DNA from: Paramecium pentaurelia
Lineage: Eukaryota; Ciliophora; Oligohymenophorea; Peniculida; Parameciidae
Direction: 5' to 3'
Assembly: GCA_905183005.1 (NCBI GenBank)
Contig: CAJJDO010000012.1
Location: 186,001-250,000 of the forward strand
DNA length: 64,000 nucleotides
Positions 1-13,190 of this stretch are shown here, piece after piece (position 1 is the stretch's first letter; every line of letters begins with the position of its first letter). A program made the translations under genes and the position numbers. The notes beneath the pieces are model-generated. The model saw nothing but the letters and a program-made list of their open reading frames with translations, made no database searches and was not told the origin of the DNA.

Positions 1-900
1 ACTGAGGATATATCTGTATTAAATAAGACAGTTATACAAGGAATAGACAGTGTTTCAAAATTAAAGCTTCGATTTGATACTTTTAAATAAAGTTCTACTT
101 TAAATTTAGAGAAAAACAAGATTTACTTTGAAACTCGTTTAGAATCCATATAAAATAATTTCACCTATTTTCTTAATTCAGAAGTTCTTCTAAAAAGTTA
201 AATCTAACAAATATCATCAATGCTTGACTTCAAAATTATTAATGATTAAAAGATTAAATCTGAATCTGAATAACAAAAGAAAGTAAAACTAGAATAATTG
301 AAAAGACTAAAAGAGACAGTACATTAAATAAATTAAGAGAATGTGATGAGAAAGATAATTTAATTAAAAAATTATATATATTCACTTTTGAATTTTAGAC
401 CTTTGATCAAAATTCATAAAAATTTACCAAAATAAACACTCAAAAATTTTGAATTAATATATGACGAGTTATTTAATAAACCCATATTAATTTATACAAT
501 GGCTTAAATATAATAAAAAGTTTTTAAATATGCTGGTGACAACCCTTTACTATGTTTGGGAGGATTAAATTTGATGAATTTAGATGCCATTGATTTAATA
601 GCATGTGATTTTGCAAATGATATGTTGTAACCAACTTTTGACTCAAAAAAGGCTATTAAAAGTACTCATGGAGATATCTACTGGTATTAAGTTTAAGAAT
701 CATCATTTGGATTTGCACCAAATGAAAATATCTAATTAATACTTTGTGATGATTATGATGAAAAAAGTGAGTATAGATTAAGTTATTGGTATGATTTAAA
801 AACTTTATCTGGAGGGCGTCGATTAGGCAAAGAATTATATCTAGAGAATTCAACTTAACATAGATTATAGATATATTTATTAAATCCTCCATTTTAATGA
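1..900 (+). CDS. 3' part of unidentified gene (299 residues seen)
   Basis: The reading frame is open from the first base of the window to TGA at 898-900 with table 6, with no intron needed, so the 5' end lies outside the window. Residues 1-110 are charged and helix-prone (many E, K, Q), suggesting a coiled coil. The last 120 residues are globular and contain 'GDNPLLCLGGLNLM', 'LILCDDYDEKSEYRLSYW' and a glycine-rich 'SGGRRLGKELYLEN' near the end. Many ciliate proteins with B-box or similar N-termini seem to end in a comparable GGxRxG segment, but I recall this only loosely. The function is unknown. It converges on the MDR gene, with 45 bases between the two stops. Confidence 0.7.
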
Positions 901-945
901 TATATAATATGAATATTTTAAAATAATGTTACTGTAAATATTGTT

Positions 946-2003
946 TCATTAATTTGGTCTAATCAATATCTTTCTTGAAGTTTGATTTACTTTATAATAT
1001 TCTATTCCTTCAACAATTTTGTCAAGTGGATATTAATTAGCATATTCTGTCTTTAATGTAGTTTTGAGTAATTCATTTAACTTCTTTTATGCATTGACAT
1101 CAGCAAAAGGATTATATTTGTGTACTGAAGTTGCAAGCCAAAATCCCTTTACAGTTTTACTCTTAAAAAGCAAATCATTTGCAGTGACATCACTTATAGG
1201 TTATCCTGATAACAATCCATAAACAAGGGCTGTTGATTTATTTGGTAATTAAGTGAGTATCTATCCTGTCAAACTTCCTCCAATAGCATCAAAAAAGACA
1301 GTGGCACTAAAATATTAAAAATAAATATTACTTCAATTATGTAGCTAAGGCATTTAGATCTTGGAAAAAGGTTTCAGATGTTTGATTTAACACATATTTG
1401 GCACCTTCTTATTTAAGAAGATCAGCCTATTCTTATCTACGTACAACATTAATGACGTCAATTCCTGAATCTTAGAAATATCTAACTAACATTCTTCCTA
1501 AGGCTGAACCAGCAGCAGTATGGACTATAGCCTTAGCTCCTAATTCCTATGTTTCTACTAACATGAGTAGAACAGTAACAGGGTTTACTATTGATGATGC
1601 TCCTAGTTCAAAGGAGATATCATCATCAAGGGGAATTATATTCTAACTAGTTGTGACAGCATACTGGGCATAGCTACCATAGTTAGAGGGAGCAGTGAAT
1701 GCAACTTTAGTACCCAATTTAACATTTTCTACATTTGGTCTAATAGATAACATAATATAAATACCCTAATTAGACTACAATTCCTGAACCCTCAATTCCT
1801 GGGACAGCAGGTAATACTTTGCCTGCTGGATAGTGTCCTGCAATTAATTATAGATCTGATGGATTGACTGGGGCTGCTTCAACCTTTATTAAAAGTTGCC
1901 CATCCTATAACTATGGAGTTTCTATTTCAGCAATTTAAAGATCTTTTCCGTATTCAACTAATTAGGCTGCCTTAAAGGTTTTTGGTATTGTGAATTGTTC
2001 CAT
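946..2003 (-). CDS. Quinone oxidoreductase / zinc-type alcohol dehydrogenase-like (MDR superfamily)
   Basis: Two introns (1740-1764 and 1307-1331, both 25 nt, GTA...TAG) give a 335-residue protein, the usual MDR length. The GroES-like N-terminus carries 'EAAPVNPSDLQLIAGHYP' and 'LPAVPGIEGSGIV', both typical of NADPH:quinone reductases and of mitochondrial enoyl reductase (MECR)-like enzymes. The nucleotide-binding fold includes 'HTAAGSALGRMLVRYF' at about residue 155. The structural and catalytic zinc cysteines of classical alcohol dehydrogenases are absent, so an NADPH-dependent reductase of quinones or enoyl-thioesters is more likely than an alcohol dehydrogenase. The start is the first ATG before the conserved 'FKAAQLVEYG' block. 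The gene diverges from the kinase at 2276, leaving a 272-base shared upstream region. Confidence 0.88.
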
Positions 2004-2275
2004 TTAATTAATGTTTAATTTTTTTTTGGAATTCTTGAATTTAAATAGTTAAGAAAAATTCTGAATTCCAAAAATTTGATTAAATACATCATAATAAAAT
2101 TCATACAATGGATATTCATAACCAATATTTGAAATTTTAATTTAATATAATACTACAAATAAATTTATATATACATATTTTTATGTAATATTAAATAGAA
2201 ATCTTATAATTGATTGATTATAATATTTTAATATTGTATTTTTATAATAGAAATTAATATACAATATCTCACATA

Positions 2276-4202
2276 ATGCTGATTGGAAAAAAAATTGGAG
2301 ATTATAAGCTTCTTGAGGAATTAGGTAGAGGATCATTTGGCTGTGTAATTTTATGAATTAATAAAAAATACAATAGGTATATAAATGTTAGAATATGTAT
2401 GATTAATCCTACCATGCTATAAAAATTATTCAATTTGAATCTCTTAAAAATTGTGAAGGGATAGTTGGGGAATTACTAAAAGATGAGATTAGTGTATTGG
2501 CTAAAATAGATTCTCCTAATGTATTAAAATTAGAACATTATTTTTAATCAAGCACCAATTGTTATATTTTAATGGAATATTGTAATGGTAATTTTTAAAA
2601 AATATAAAATCTTTTAGCAGGGGATTTGGAAAAATATTGGGAAAAATAAGGTAAGAGAATAAAAGAATAGAATGTTATAGATATAATTATATAAGTATTA
2701 AATGGATTATATGAATTACATAAACTTAATGTGATTCATAGAGATATCAAATTGGCAAATATTTTAATGCACAATGATCAAGTAAAAATTGCTGATCTTG
2801 GTTTCTGTAAATAATTGCAAAACAAAGTTATTTAATAAAATTATTGTAGGATATGGAAGTCAGGTTATGTTTAGGAACAATGGGGACAATGGCACCAGAG
2901 GTTGCTAGATTTGATAGTTATGGATTATAATCAGATATCTTTTCTATTGGATGTATATTTTATTAACTTTTGTTTGGTGAATTACCTTTTGAATGTTATG
3001 ATGTTTAATTCTATTTATAAGCTATTCGATAATGTAATTAAATTTTGTAGTTTTTAATAGAGAAAATTGATTTTTAAAAGTATGGAGTTGTAATTTCAAA
3101 TGAAGTCAAAGAAATTATAAGTAAAATGTTAATAGAGGATCCAAAAGAAAGATTAACTTTTCCTCAATTATTTTAATATTCCTTATTTAAAAAAGTTCAA
3201 AATATGTCTTAGGTGAGTAAAATTGCATAGAAAAATTTTAGCAAAATAGAAACTTCTAAGTTCTATTAGAATATTTATGATAATAAGAAAGATATTTAAA
3301 TATAATAGACTGGTATGAATGTCTTGAGATAAAATGAAGACATCTTAAGAACTTAGTAAAATGAACAATATCAAATTGTGAATAATATATAGTAAAATAG
3401 TAGAATTAATCAAAATCATTATGATTAAGAGAACGTATAAAAATTAACTTATGAATTATTATCTACCAAATATTTGTCTCCAAATTAATAATCAATTTCT
3501 AATACTTTATAATAACTCAAAGATAATGAGATAGCTTTCAAATCAGATAAACAATAAAATAATATACCTAGCTAAATTAGTGATTATACATAAACTATTT
3601 AAAAATATCGAATTTTATTAGATGCTTTAGAATATTGCTAAAGGACATATACTGAAATTGATCAAATAACATTTTTAATATAAAGCTAAGTAATAATTAT
3701 ATTGTATTAAAGTCTTTGATTGGTAAATTTATGCTCTTAAAAAGAATAAGATCTGAAAGTAAAGTTTATTTCTAAGAATTGTCTAATAATCCACAAATAT
3801 CTGAATTAAAAGATGTCTTCAAACCTTTTATTGAAAATAATTAATTCGATATTGTGCTTAATTAAATGTATCTATTATAATTTAATATCCAATAGAAAAA
3901 GTTCTAAATAACTTCTAAATAATTTATGCTAAAATTATGATAATGAGATTCAAGAGTAGGCAACAGGAATATTTCACTTAAATTATTATTAAGCATTGAT
4001 GGATTTGCATACATAAATTAAATAAGAAATTAATAGAGAAGCTGAAATTAAAAAAAAGAAAGTTTTAGTCATTGTTTTAATTCATATTTAAAGATGTATG
4101 CATTTTCAAGATCTGTGTTCATAAAAAATAGATCTTGTAGAGGAATTCTTTAATATCAAAAACAAAAATTTAATTGATATAATCAAGAAAGTTTAATTTT
4201 GA
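2276..4202 (+). CDS. Ser/Thr protein kinase, ATG1/ULK-like, with long Q-rich tail
   Basis: Spliced length is 587 residues using introns 2345-2376, 2588-2617, 2827-2849, 3034-3060, 3690-3712 and 3868-3895. The kinase domain fills residues 5-265: glycine loop 'LGRGSFGCVY', catalytic-loop 'HRDIKLANIL' at about 133, the metal-binding triplet as DLG rather than DFG ('IADLGFCK'), and 'GTMAPEV' in the activation segment. The tail of about 310 residues is rich in Q and N and helix-prone. Closest in style to the ULK/ATG1 group expanded in ciliates; the substrate is unknown. The kinase at 4672 is a neighbouring paralogue with the same 'ADLGFCK' motif and an intron at the same place just after it. Introns 2588-2617 (30 nt) and 3034-3060 (27 nt) are multiples of three without in-frame TGA, so they rest on alignment with the paralogue. 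Confidence 0.85.
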
Positions 4203-4671
4203 TGTTGAATTGACAAATTTATTCAAATTTTAACAGTTTTTATATTTATAAAATTATTCTATTATATTAGATTTGGATTATATTAGATTATAATTAGATT
4301 GTATCAATCAAATCATTTAAATATTTAAAATTATAAAAATAAATAATTTTGATATATACTATTAAAAATATCATTCCACTAAAATTTAAATGATTTTTGA
4401 TTACTTTTATATAAAGTAAATCTTCTAAATTCTATATTTTAGTTAATAATTTATTAAAAAGTTTAAAATATCAATTATGCTTTATTAATCAGATATAATT
4501 TTATAAGAATTATGTTTAATAGTTGAAATAATAGAATAAAATTACTAGATTGCTTATTATATATATAAATCATTATAAATTCCATAATTATATTGAGTAC
4601 GAATAATTATTTGGATTTAAAGCATATAATTTTAAGAAATTTAATTCTCAATAACAAAGTAATAGAAATTG
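4203..4671. other. Intergenic region between tandem kinases
   Basis: 469 bases, extremely AT-rich, with TGA in all plus frames and no start codon leading to a convincing ORF. It must hold the 3' end signals of the first kinase and the promoter of the second, but I recognise no specific element. Confidence 0.5.
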
Positions 4672-6448
4672 ATGAAATTACACAACCAATATTTTTTATC
4701 AAATGGTCAAGTAATCTAAGGATATTATATTGAATCATATATTGGAAAAGGTCAATTTGGATAAGTTAATTTCATTTACTAACTTAGGTTTTCAAAGCAG
4801 TAAAATTTGCCGATCAATTATAAGTAGCAATTAAGGTAATCTAAAAAAAGAGATTTTCAGAAAATGATGGAATTTTAGGACAATTAGTATTATCAGAAAT
4901 TAAGGCTCTATAACTAATAAAAAGTGATCATGTTGTTGGATTTGTGGAGACATTTTAAGATGGTGAATATTGTTATATAGTAATGGAATATTGTAATTGT
5001 AAATTAAATAAATATTATTATTTTAGCTGGAGACTTAGAGCAACAATTAAAGAATCCTAAATTTAAATTGACTGAATAAGATGCTAAAGGAATTATTAAA
5101 CAAATATTAAAGGGATTGAAAGATTTGCATTCAAAATTTATTATTCATAGAGATCTTAAAGTGCAAAATATAATGGTTCATAATAATTCAATTTACAAAA
5201 TTGCTGATTTAGGATTTTGTAAACTCTTATAAAATGAAGTATTAGATGAAAATTATTATAGGATCAAAAATCAGTATTATAATTGGGAACATTATTTACA
5301 ATGGCACCAGAAATATTTAATCAAAATCAATATGGATTATCATCAGATATGTTTTCTGTTGGAGTCATATTTTATTAGATTCTATACGGTAGATATCCAT
5401 TCAAATAAAAGGATTATTTATCAAATAGTCAACGTATGAAAATTATATATTATTAAATATTAGCAAATATTAATTTTGAAAAGAATAAAATTGAAGTTTC
5501 AGATCATACAAAAGATCTCTTGAAGAAAATGCTATCTTTTGATCCTAAAACTAGAATATCTTTTCAAGATTTAACACTTCATCCAGCTTTTGAAAAACCA
5601 ATTTTTAGTATATATAAATATTAATTTTATTAGGTTTAATCAGCAAAATACAATTGTAAGCTAATTTAATTCCATTGGATGACCATGCAAATTTTTATTA
5701 GGAATAGTCAAAAATAATAGAAGAAAAATAATAAGATATTTTGAATCAAAAATAAATAGAAACTATAAATCAAGAGGAATCAAAATTATAGAAAAAAATT
5801 AAAATTATTGACATATCAGAAATAAATTCTAATTATTTAGAAAATAAATTAAGTTTAGAAATAGAAAAAATTAATAAAAAGATAAATGAAATGTATTTCT
5901 TTTCTAATACATTACAAGAAGTTATTTATGTTCTTTAATAACCACATATTATGGATATATTGTGTATTAAAATAAAATAATTATGTGAAAGTATTCTCAA
6001 AATGATTAAGGAGAATATGTAACAATATAAAAATCAAAAATAATATCAACATGATTATAATCTACTTGAAGAATAAAATCGTGAAATGGTTTCATTTTAT
6101 GAATTAATTTAATATTAATAGTTAGATGTCTAAGATCAATTAAAATAATTTTCAGAAAAAAGTTTAGCTGAATCTATATTCTAACATAACGATTAAGAAT
6201 ATATATTAAATTAAAGATTCTCCTAATTATTAAATAGTTAATTAAATAAAGACTGTAAAATTATAAATTTTGCATTCTCTCATGTAGTTTTATGTTACTT
6301 ATTTTGCAAAACTAAAAATCCATAATATATATAATTTGATGAAACTACTTTCAATTTTAATAGATCCTCAGAATAATATCCAGATTCAGTTCAACTTTTA
6401 GGATAATTAGAAACAAACTCTTCAATTAATTTTAATTAATATTATTGA
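4672..6448 (+). CDS. Ser/Thr protein kinase, ATG1/ULK-like, paralogue of upstream kinase
   Basis: Spliced length 558 residues with introns 4765-4787, 4999-5026, 5239-5261 and 5608-5633. Kinase motifs: 'IGKGQFGQVFKAV', lysine in 'VAIKVI', 'HRDLKVQNIM' at about residue 141, 'IADLGFCKLL' at about 161 and 'GTLFTMAPEI'. As in its neighbour, the DFG motif is DLG. The C-terminal 280 residues are a Q/E/K-rich helical tail unrelated to the kinase fold. Start chosen at the ATG that opens the frame of the glycine loop (begins M-K-L-H-N-Q). Tandem arrangement, shared motif variants and a shared intron position after the FCK motif indicate local duplication followed by strong divergence. Confidence 0.85.
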
Positions 6449-6824
6449 CAAATTTATAAAACTTGTAAAATTATAATTTATTCATATATTTATTTTATCA
6501 ATTTAAACAATTTCAGAAACTATATATTTATTTTAAAGATCTTAATTTCTAAATTAGAATTATCATTAATTTAAAAAATATAAATATTTCATGTCTATAG
6601 ATATACTAAATTTTATAAAAATCAAACATTATTAATCTACCTTTTTCTTATTTTTTAAGAGACAGATTAAAGATTTATATATAGATTTAATTCTGAATCT
6701 CATGTCTAGTAGTTTATTGCAATTATAAAAGAGGTTTATATCTTATTTAATGATTAATTTATGAGAGTTTTAATTTGATAATGCCTATTCTAATCATTCA
6801 TAAAAATATAGATAAAAAGAGATA
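6449..6824. other. Intergenic region
   Basis: 376 bases of AT-rich sequence with no usable ORF. It carries the 3' end of the second kinase gene and the upstream region of the PHD-finger gene. No defined regulatory element recognised. Confidence 0.5.
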
Positions 6825-9800
6825 ATGAGTTTCATAGATGAGGCTATGGAAGTTGAATAAAATGATGGTAAGGTTCAAGAAGTTCATCAACAGAATAGAT
6901 TCCTGCATTCTAAGAGAATGATTATAGTTGATGAGAAATGTTAAGCAATTGTTCCTGATAAACCAGAGAAGACTTTCGAAAAATTTATTTAACATGTAAA
7001 TTTTAATTATTATGTTAAGAGGCAAAGTTTGATATTTTAAAGTGAAAAAATTGAAAAGCTATAAAACATTGATGATTATCTTCTTTTTGCGCAATCTTTA
7101 ATTTTGAGCTAATTGGATGAATAAACAATTGAGGATCCAAAAAAGAAAAGCAAAGGATTTAGTGGTGATGGATTAATTTTAAGTGGTTTATCAATCACTT
7201 AAGAATAAGTTAATGAAAGAGCTTTAATGTTTTTAAAGTAAATGGACTATAATATAATAAAAGCAAAATTTTATTTGTTATTTCCAAGTTTATTAGTTTA
7301 TAATCAATATAAGCATAGACATTCATTATAATTTACTAATGAATACATGAATGAAAAAATTGAATTGTATATTAGTAAATTGAATGAAGATAAAATGATG
7401 TAACAAAATAAATGGAAATAGGATCTTATGGATATGATAAATAGCAAATAAAAAGTGCATTTGACTCAACTTTAAACATTACTAGAATAAGGATAATAAT
7501 TAAAATATGAAGTTCCTGAATCAATAAAATAAATTCATTCAACATCAATACAAATATAAAAATAAATAAATAAATTATTAAAAGAAAAATAAACATTAGA
7601 AAAATTAAGTTAAAGTTTAGAAAAATTAGAAGAATAGATTCCAATCATCACTCCAGAAATATAATAATTAAGAGAATAAGTTTAAAAATCTGAAACATTT
7701 TATTAAAAATTATTGAAACTTCCTATTCCAATTGATGATAATAATAATTTTGATGAAATCTTTGAAAATCTTATCTCTAATTCTTAGTCTTAAAAAATTC
7801 AATTGAAAATCCTTATTAATTATAATATAGAATATAAATAACTTCCTATTGAAATAAAAGCATTTGAATAATTACATAAAAGATTATATGAATATGTGTT
7901 AGATTTAGTTGAAAAGATAAGTAAATTTACTAAGATTTAATAAACTAAAACTAGATTAGGATAATATATATCAAATTAAGGAGAAAAAACAGAAAAAATA
8001 ACATTATCTTAAGCTGGAATATTTAATTAATAAATAATAAAATTAATAGTGACTTGTGATGATTTTGATTATTTTAATGAATTATATTAATAAGCTTTAG
8101 AATTAAATGAGAAAGTAAAATAATAAATTGATGATCCTGAAATGTAATAAAAATTATTAGGTGAAGTGTTAGATTGTCCATTTTATTTAGATGTTTAAGA
8201 AAGATTATAAAATATGATAGATTATACTTAAATATTGGATTCTATTAAATTAAAAATGTCTGAAAGATAACATCAAATTGCAAATCAATAAATTTTAATG
8301 TTATTAGGTAAAGGAATAATAAATGATGAATTGAAATATCTTTAAAATTAAACATTAAAAGTATTAGAATGGAACTAATTAGCTGATGAAATTATATCTT
8401 ATCATTAAAATATATCATTAATAGATATATATGATGAAAATTTTGAATTAAAATAATATCCATCTACACTATTTTATCCAACATCAGATATTATCAAATA
8501 ATTGGATCCAGAGAAAGTTAAAGAAATCGAATAAATATTTGAAAGAATTTAAATTTGGAAAGAATAATTAATATCTTTAATTGATTGTAAGTAAGTTTAA
8601 ACTACTAGAAAAAATAATTAAAATAAAACATTTTATAAATTATGGGAACTTTTTAAAGAAGGATTAAGATACAAATAAGAAATAACACTGATGACAAAAG
8701 TTAAAGATATAATAATATCTATTTTAGATTGGCATGCCTAAGTCTATATGATTAAATAGATATTAAGATTGAGTGATGATTAAAGTTAATAAATTGATGG
8801 TATAGATACTATATGTAGAATATATATATAAAGAAATGGAACATCACATACATCAGATTAAATTGAAAAATTATAAAAGTTTCAATCTCCTTTTATTAGT
8901 GGATCTAAAGATTTATAAATTATTTAGACTTTAATATAACATACTGAAAAATGGGAAACAGATGCAAAATAAGCTATTCAAACATAAAATTAAGAATAAA
9001 TAAAATATTTATTGGATGAATCTTTGAAATTACCAATTGATGAATAATTATTTAAAGAATTATAGAGTTTGTATGCATCAAATTAAAAAGTCAATTGGAT
9101 TTTATCAACTATTGCTACATCTGATCCATTATTTGATTAAATTTTATAAACTTTAAAAAATGATGAGTCAATAAAATAAATGAAGGAAGAAATGTTGTCA
9201 ATATATGCTGATAATCCATAAAATAAAAAAAAGAAAGAAGGTATGAAATTGTCTAAATTGGCATAAAATTTCTTTTTAAATTTTTAAAATACAATAAATA
9301 GTTATTTAATATAATTGACTTAATTAGATGATAATAAATTAAAGAAATTATAGCCAATAAGAATTTAACGATTAAAAGAATATCAAAAAGATGTTTATAA
9401 TGATGACATCAATAAATAAATAGAAGATTGGATTTAATAATATCAATAATGGTAGATGTAGATTACAAATTTAAATGAATAACAATAATAAAAGAAAAAG
9501 AAAAAAAGAATAGATTCAGAATCATAACCTGAAACTTTTTCTTTAACTGGTGAATTACTTTACCATTTCAAAGTTCCTCAGTTGCTTTGTCTTGTACTTT
9601 AAGGAATTGAGAAAAATTATATCAGCCAAGAATTAATTAGTTCAATTGAGAAATTAGTTATTATTAATAAATAAGCATAGATAGCTTTAAGTGTTTAGAG
9701 TGTTAAAGAGGTAACTTATTATTCTGAAGTTTTTATGCCATAATTTTATGTAATGGGTAAAAAGTTTAGAGTAATTAATAATTGGATGTAAATGGCAACA

Positions 9801-11827
9801 GATATGATTAATGATATCCCACGATTAAAAAATATAATAATGATATAGAAATTAAAGCCTTTTCTTGAATATCTTGAATAATTGTAACCTTAAGAATTTA
9901 TGATGTCTAAATCTGTATAATAATAATAATAGCCATCTATAAAATAATAATAAAAATAATAATAATAATGTTAAATCATAACTACTTAATCTAATATTAA
10001 AAAGAAAACACAAAAATCTATCAATAAACTAAAAAATTAATCTCAAGATGAATCACAACCTACTTATGATTAAGAAAGTTAATCATTAAAACATTCTAAA
10101 AGAGTTAAATAAGTTTCAAAACTTATGAGAGATGATAATATAGCATTTTATGATTCAAATATTCCATTAGCAAAAGCTTTTAGATCTTCACCCAATGATG
10201 TTATTAATTCTGATCCTATTATGTTAGCACTTAAAAAATAAATTATATAAAAAAGAATTTATAAAAAAGGATTAAATAGAAAGATATCTTCTAATTTAGA
10301 AATAGAAGGTAATAGTTCTAATTTCTTGGATCATGTCAAAAACTCATCTCAAGAATTACTAAATCTTTATAATTAGGATGAAATTTATTGTACATGCAGA
10401 TAAGGTGGAGAATCAGCTATAACAGAATTTTAGATTTTAAAAAGCTTACATGAAAAAAATGTTGAATAATTTTACAATTATCATACTAAGTTATAGCAAT
10501 AAGTTAAATTTATGATATGTTGTGATAATTGTGAAGAGTGGTATCATTATGAATGTATGGGTATCTAAAAATAAAGAGAATAATAATTAGATAAATATAA
10601 TTGCAGAAGTAATATTAATATATTATATTAGTTTGTCTTTAGAAAAATAATATTCCATTTTTAATTCTTAATGAAAATCTATGGGAATAATATATTTATT
10701 CAAATAGTGAACTTTATGAAGATTATTAAAAACATAAAATATTATTTGAAAAAAATATACTCCCTAACTCAGGAGAATATATTTATAGTCAATTTCTATT
10801 GCCAACAATTGAAGAATTTAAACAATTTGTTAGGATTGGTGAATAATTACCTGCATAATTAATTGAACTGGAATTGCTTTAATTATTAGAATAAAGAGTT
10901 GATGAATGGAAATTAAGATATTAAGATCATACAAATCTAAATCTTGCTTAATTGATTGCTCTCTATTCTGAAAGTTAATGGTTACCAATATAATTATCAG
11001 AATCAAAGCATTTATTATCTCTTATAAGTTAAAGAGAATTTTTAAATACTGCAAATGAATTATTACAATGCAAGGCTACATTTAAAACTAAATAATTAAA
11101 AAAATATTAATAAGAGAAAACAGAATAATTATATTTGTTTATCAAATAAAAATATCCAGAATAACTCTAAGAAATTGATCATTTAATTATTAAGACTATT
11201 TAAATGTTAAGAATCTAAGCTGACCTCAATAGTTAAATATAGTAACAATTAAAATTGTAATTAACATTTGAATAATATGAATAATTGGCTAGTTAATTTG
11301 AATAAGAAGTTAAGAATCATATATTACTAACTGATATCAAATTTTCACTTCCAAAATTAACAGAACTTAGATAATAAATTACTAAACTTCAATAATGGAA
11401 TGCTGAAATTTTGGCTATTTTCAAAAATATTGATGATATTTATACTACGAATGTATATTTTTATATCAATTTTTAAGTTAAATCAATAACATTATGATAC
11501 AAAACCTTATTTATCAGAAATATAAGTAAAATTAAAAGAATATGAAATGATTTCAATTAAAGTTCCTAACTTATGTTATGAATTTCTTAAAGCACTTTAA
11601 GCAAAAGCAGAAGAATTAATATATATTATTAATAATAATTTATCTTAATTATCTTAAGATGAATAATTTGAATTAGTTAAAACAGTGTACTTATTGAAGT
11701 GCAAGATCCCTCAATTTAAAGATTTGTTATTTAGCAAGTATTGTATCGTAAATAATATAGACTTAATAAAGATGTATAAATGAGAGTTGTTGAATGGTTA
11801 CCTCCATAAAATCATGGACTTAATTGA
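6825..11827 (+). CDS. Large PHD-finger protein with helical repeats (PLU-1/KDM5-like flank, no JmjC seen)
   Basis: 1643 residues after removing introns 10609-10631, 11453-11477 and 11738-11760; the spliced length is an exact multiple of three. Residues about 1-1000 are long helical segments with regularly placed W, L and acidic residues. A glutamine-rich stretch, encoded mainly by TAA runs, lies near 9920-9970. The PHD finger is at about residues 1190-1265: 'IYCTCRQGG', then 'MICCDNCEEWYHYECMG', then 'YNCRICLQKNN' formed across the first intron, giving the C4-H-C3 zinc ligands. PHD fingers read histone H3 tails. The helical regions on both sides resemble the PLU-1-like region of KDM5 demethylases, but I find no JmjN, ARID or JmjC, so it would be a reader or scaffold rather than a demethylase. 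The PLU-1 comparison is an inference. Confidence 0.8.
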
Positions 11828-12120
11828 TTATTAGTTATTATTTATCATCTAATTTAAGAATTTCAATAAATAATTTAAAATTTTGTTTTCTTGAATCTTC
11901 TAAAATATGAATTGATTTTATATGATAAATAAATTTATAGAATAGGATCATATAATTTATACAAGGAAATTGTCTATGACATATTAATTTTATTCTTTTA
12001 AAATAGATCATATATATATTTAGTAGTTCTACGAACAGATTATCATATATATAATATCATCATTTATTTTAAGATTGTATTTTTAAAAAATTAAATTCAA
12101 AATAATTAATTTTTTTTTGA

Positions 12121-12717
12121 ATGATTCAAGAAATTAATCTATGCTAAGAACTTAAGAATGATTAAAAAGTTTCTATAATAATTGATAAGAAAGATTTAGA
12201 CTTGACATTAAAATTCATTGAAAAATTGAATTAAATAAGAGCTTAATCATCTAATTTAGGGGATTTGAAACGAAGAATAGTACCTTTTTTTATGAATTAA
12301 TTTTATCATTGGGCTGTTGAGAGAAAACTATAATAAGTTGTCAATTATATGAAACACCTCAAAACAAGTAAAGAATCTTAATAGAAGAAATTTGAATTAG
12401 GAGATCTTAAAAAGCTTTTCACTAATCAATAGTTAGTAATTCCTGGTTAATAATTAATTAGAAATTAAGTAAGATAAGCTTGGTAAGAATTTTTGGAAGA
12501 CTATGCAGCATTATCTGTAATGAAAAATCAAAAGATTAAATGCCCTTAAATTAAATAAAATTATATAAACTACATTCCTTTATTAATCGAAGAATTGGAT
12601 TAGATATATCCTTATAATAAATTATTGTCAAAATACAAATTGCCCTCAGATCATCATCATATTAGCGTTATTAACCCATATGAGATGATCTAATGTTCAA
12701 CTGATGAGAATTAATGA
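12121..12717 (+). CDS. Unidentified 198-residue protein
   Basis: Intronless ORF from ATG at 12121 to TGA at 12715-12717. Mostly alpha-helical by composition, basic in the middle ('LGDLKRRIVPFFMNQFYHW'), with a short histidine cluster near the C-terminus. No signal peptide or membrane segment. Not recognised. It sits 293 bases after the PHD gene and 473 bases before the spastin-like gene, and its codon and base use match its neighbours, so I believe it is real. Confidence 0.7.
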
Positions 12718-13190
12718 TAACTAATGCATTTTATTGAATTCAGTTATTTTTAAATATAAAATTCTCATTTCCTTTGGAGAATTCATATAGAACTTTTTTT
12801 TTAAATTATAATTAAAATAAATAAAATACTTAATAAGATCAAATTATTAAAATAAAAAATTGCTGTAATTCTCAATAATATATGCGGAAGAATTGACTTA
12901 TGGTCATATTAAAGAGCTACTAATATATTGCATTTATTGAAATCATATAAAAATTTTATAAGCTTTATTTTATTTTTATTTTATAAATATATAATATTAA
13001 ATATTTATGATAATTATATTTATTTTTTTGCTGTATTCAAGACATTTAATATAATATTTATATTAATAATCAACTATGATCATAGAAAATAGAAGTTAAA
13101 TAATTAATTTAAAGTATTTATCATTATTTTAAAGATTTTATTAATTAAATTTTTATTATTATATTTTTTGCATATTTTACAATTTCTCAA
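12718..13190. other. Intergenic region
   Basis: 473 bases, AT-rich with long T and A runs, no convincing ORF on either strand and no recognised RNA gene. Confidence 0.5.

Noticed and set aside
3860..3960. Apparent frameshift and stop in the tail of the first kinase
   Set aside because: A 28-nt GTATC...TAG intron (3868-3895) joins the two frames exactly.
9920..9970. TAA-rich tract as a microsatellite outside coding sequence
   Set aside because: It is in frame inside the PHD-finger gene and encodes a glutamine-rich stretch.
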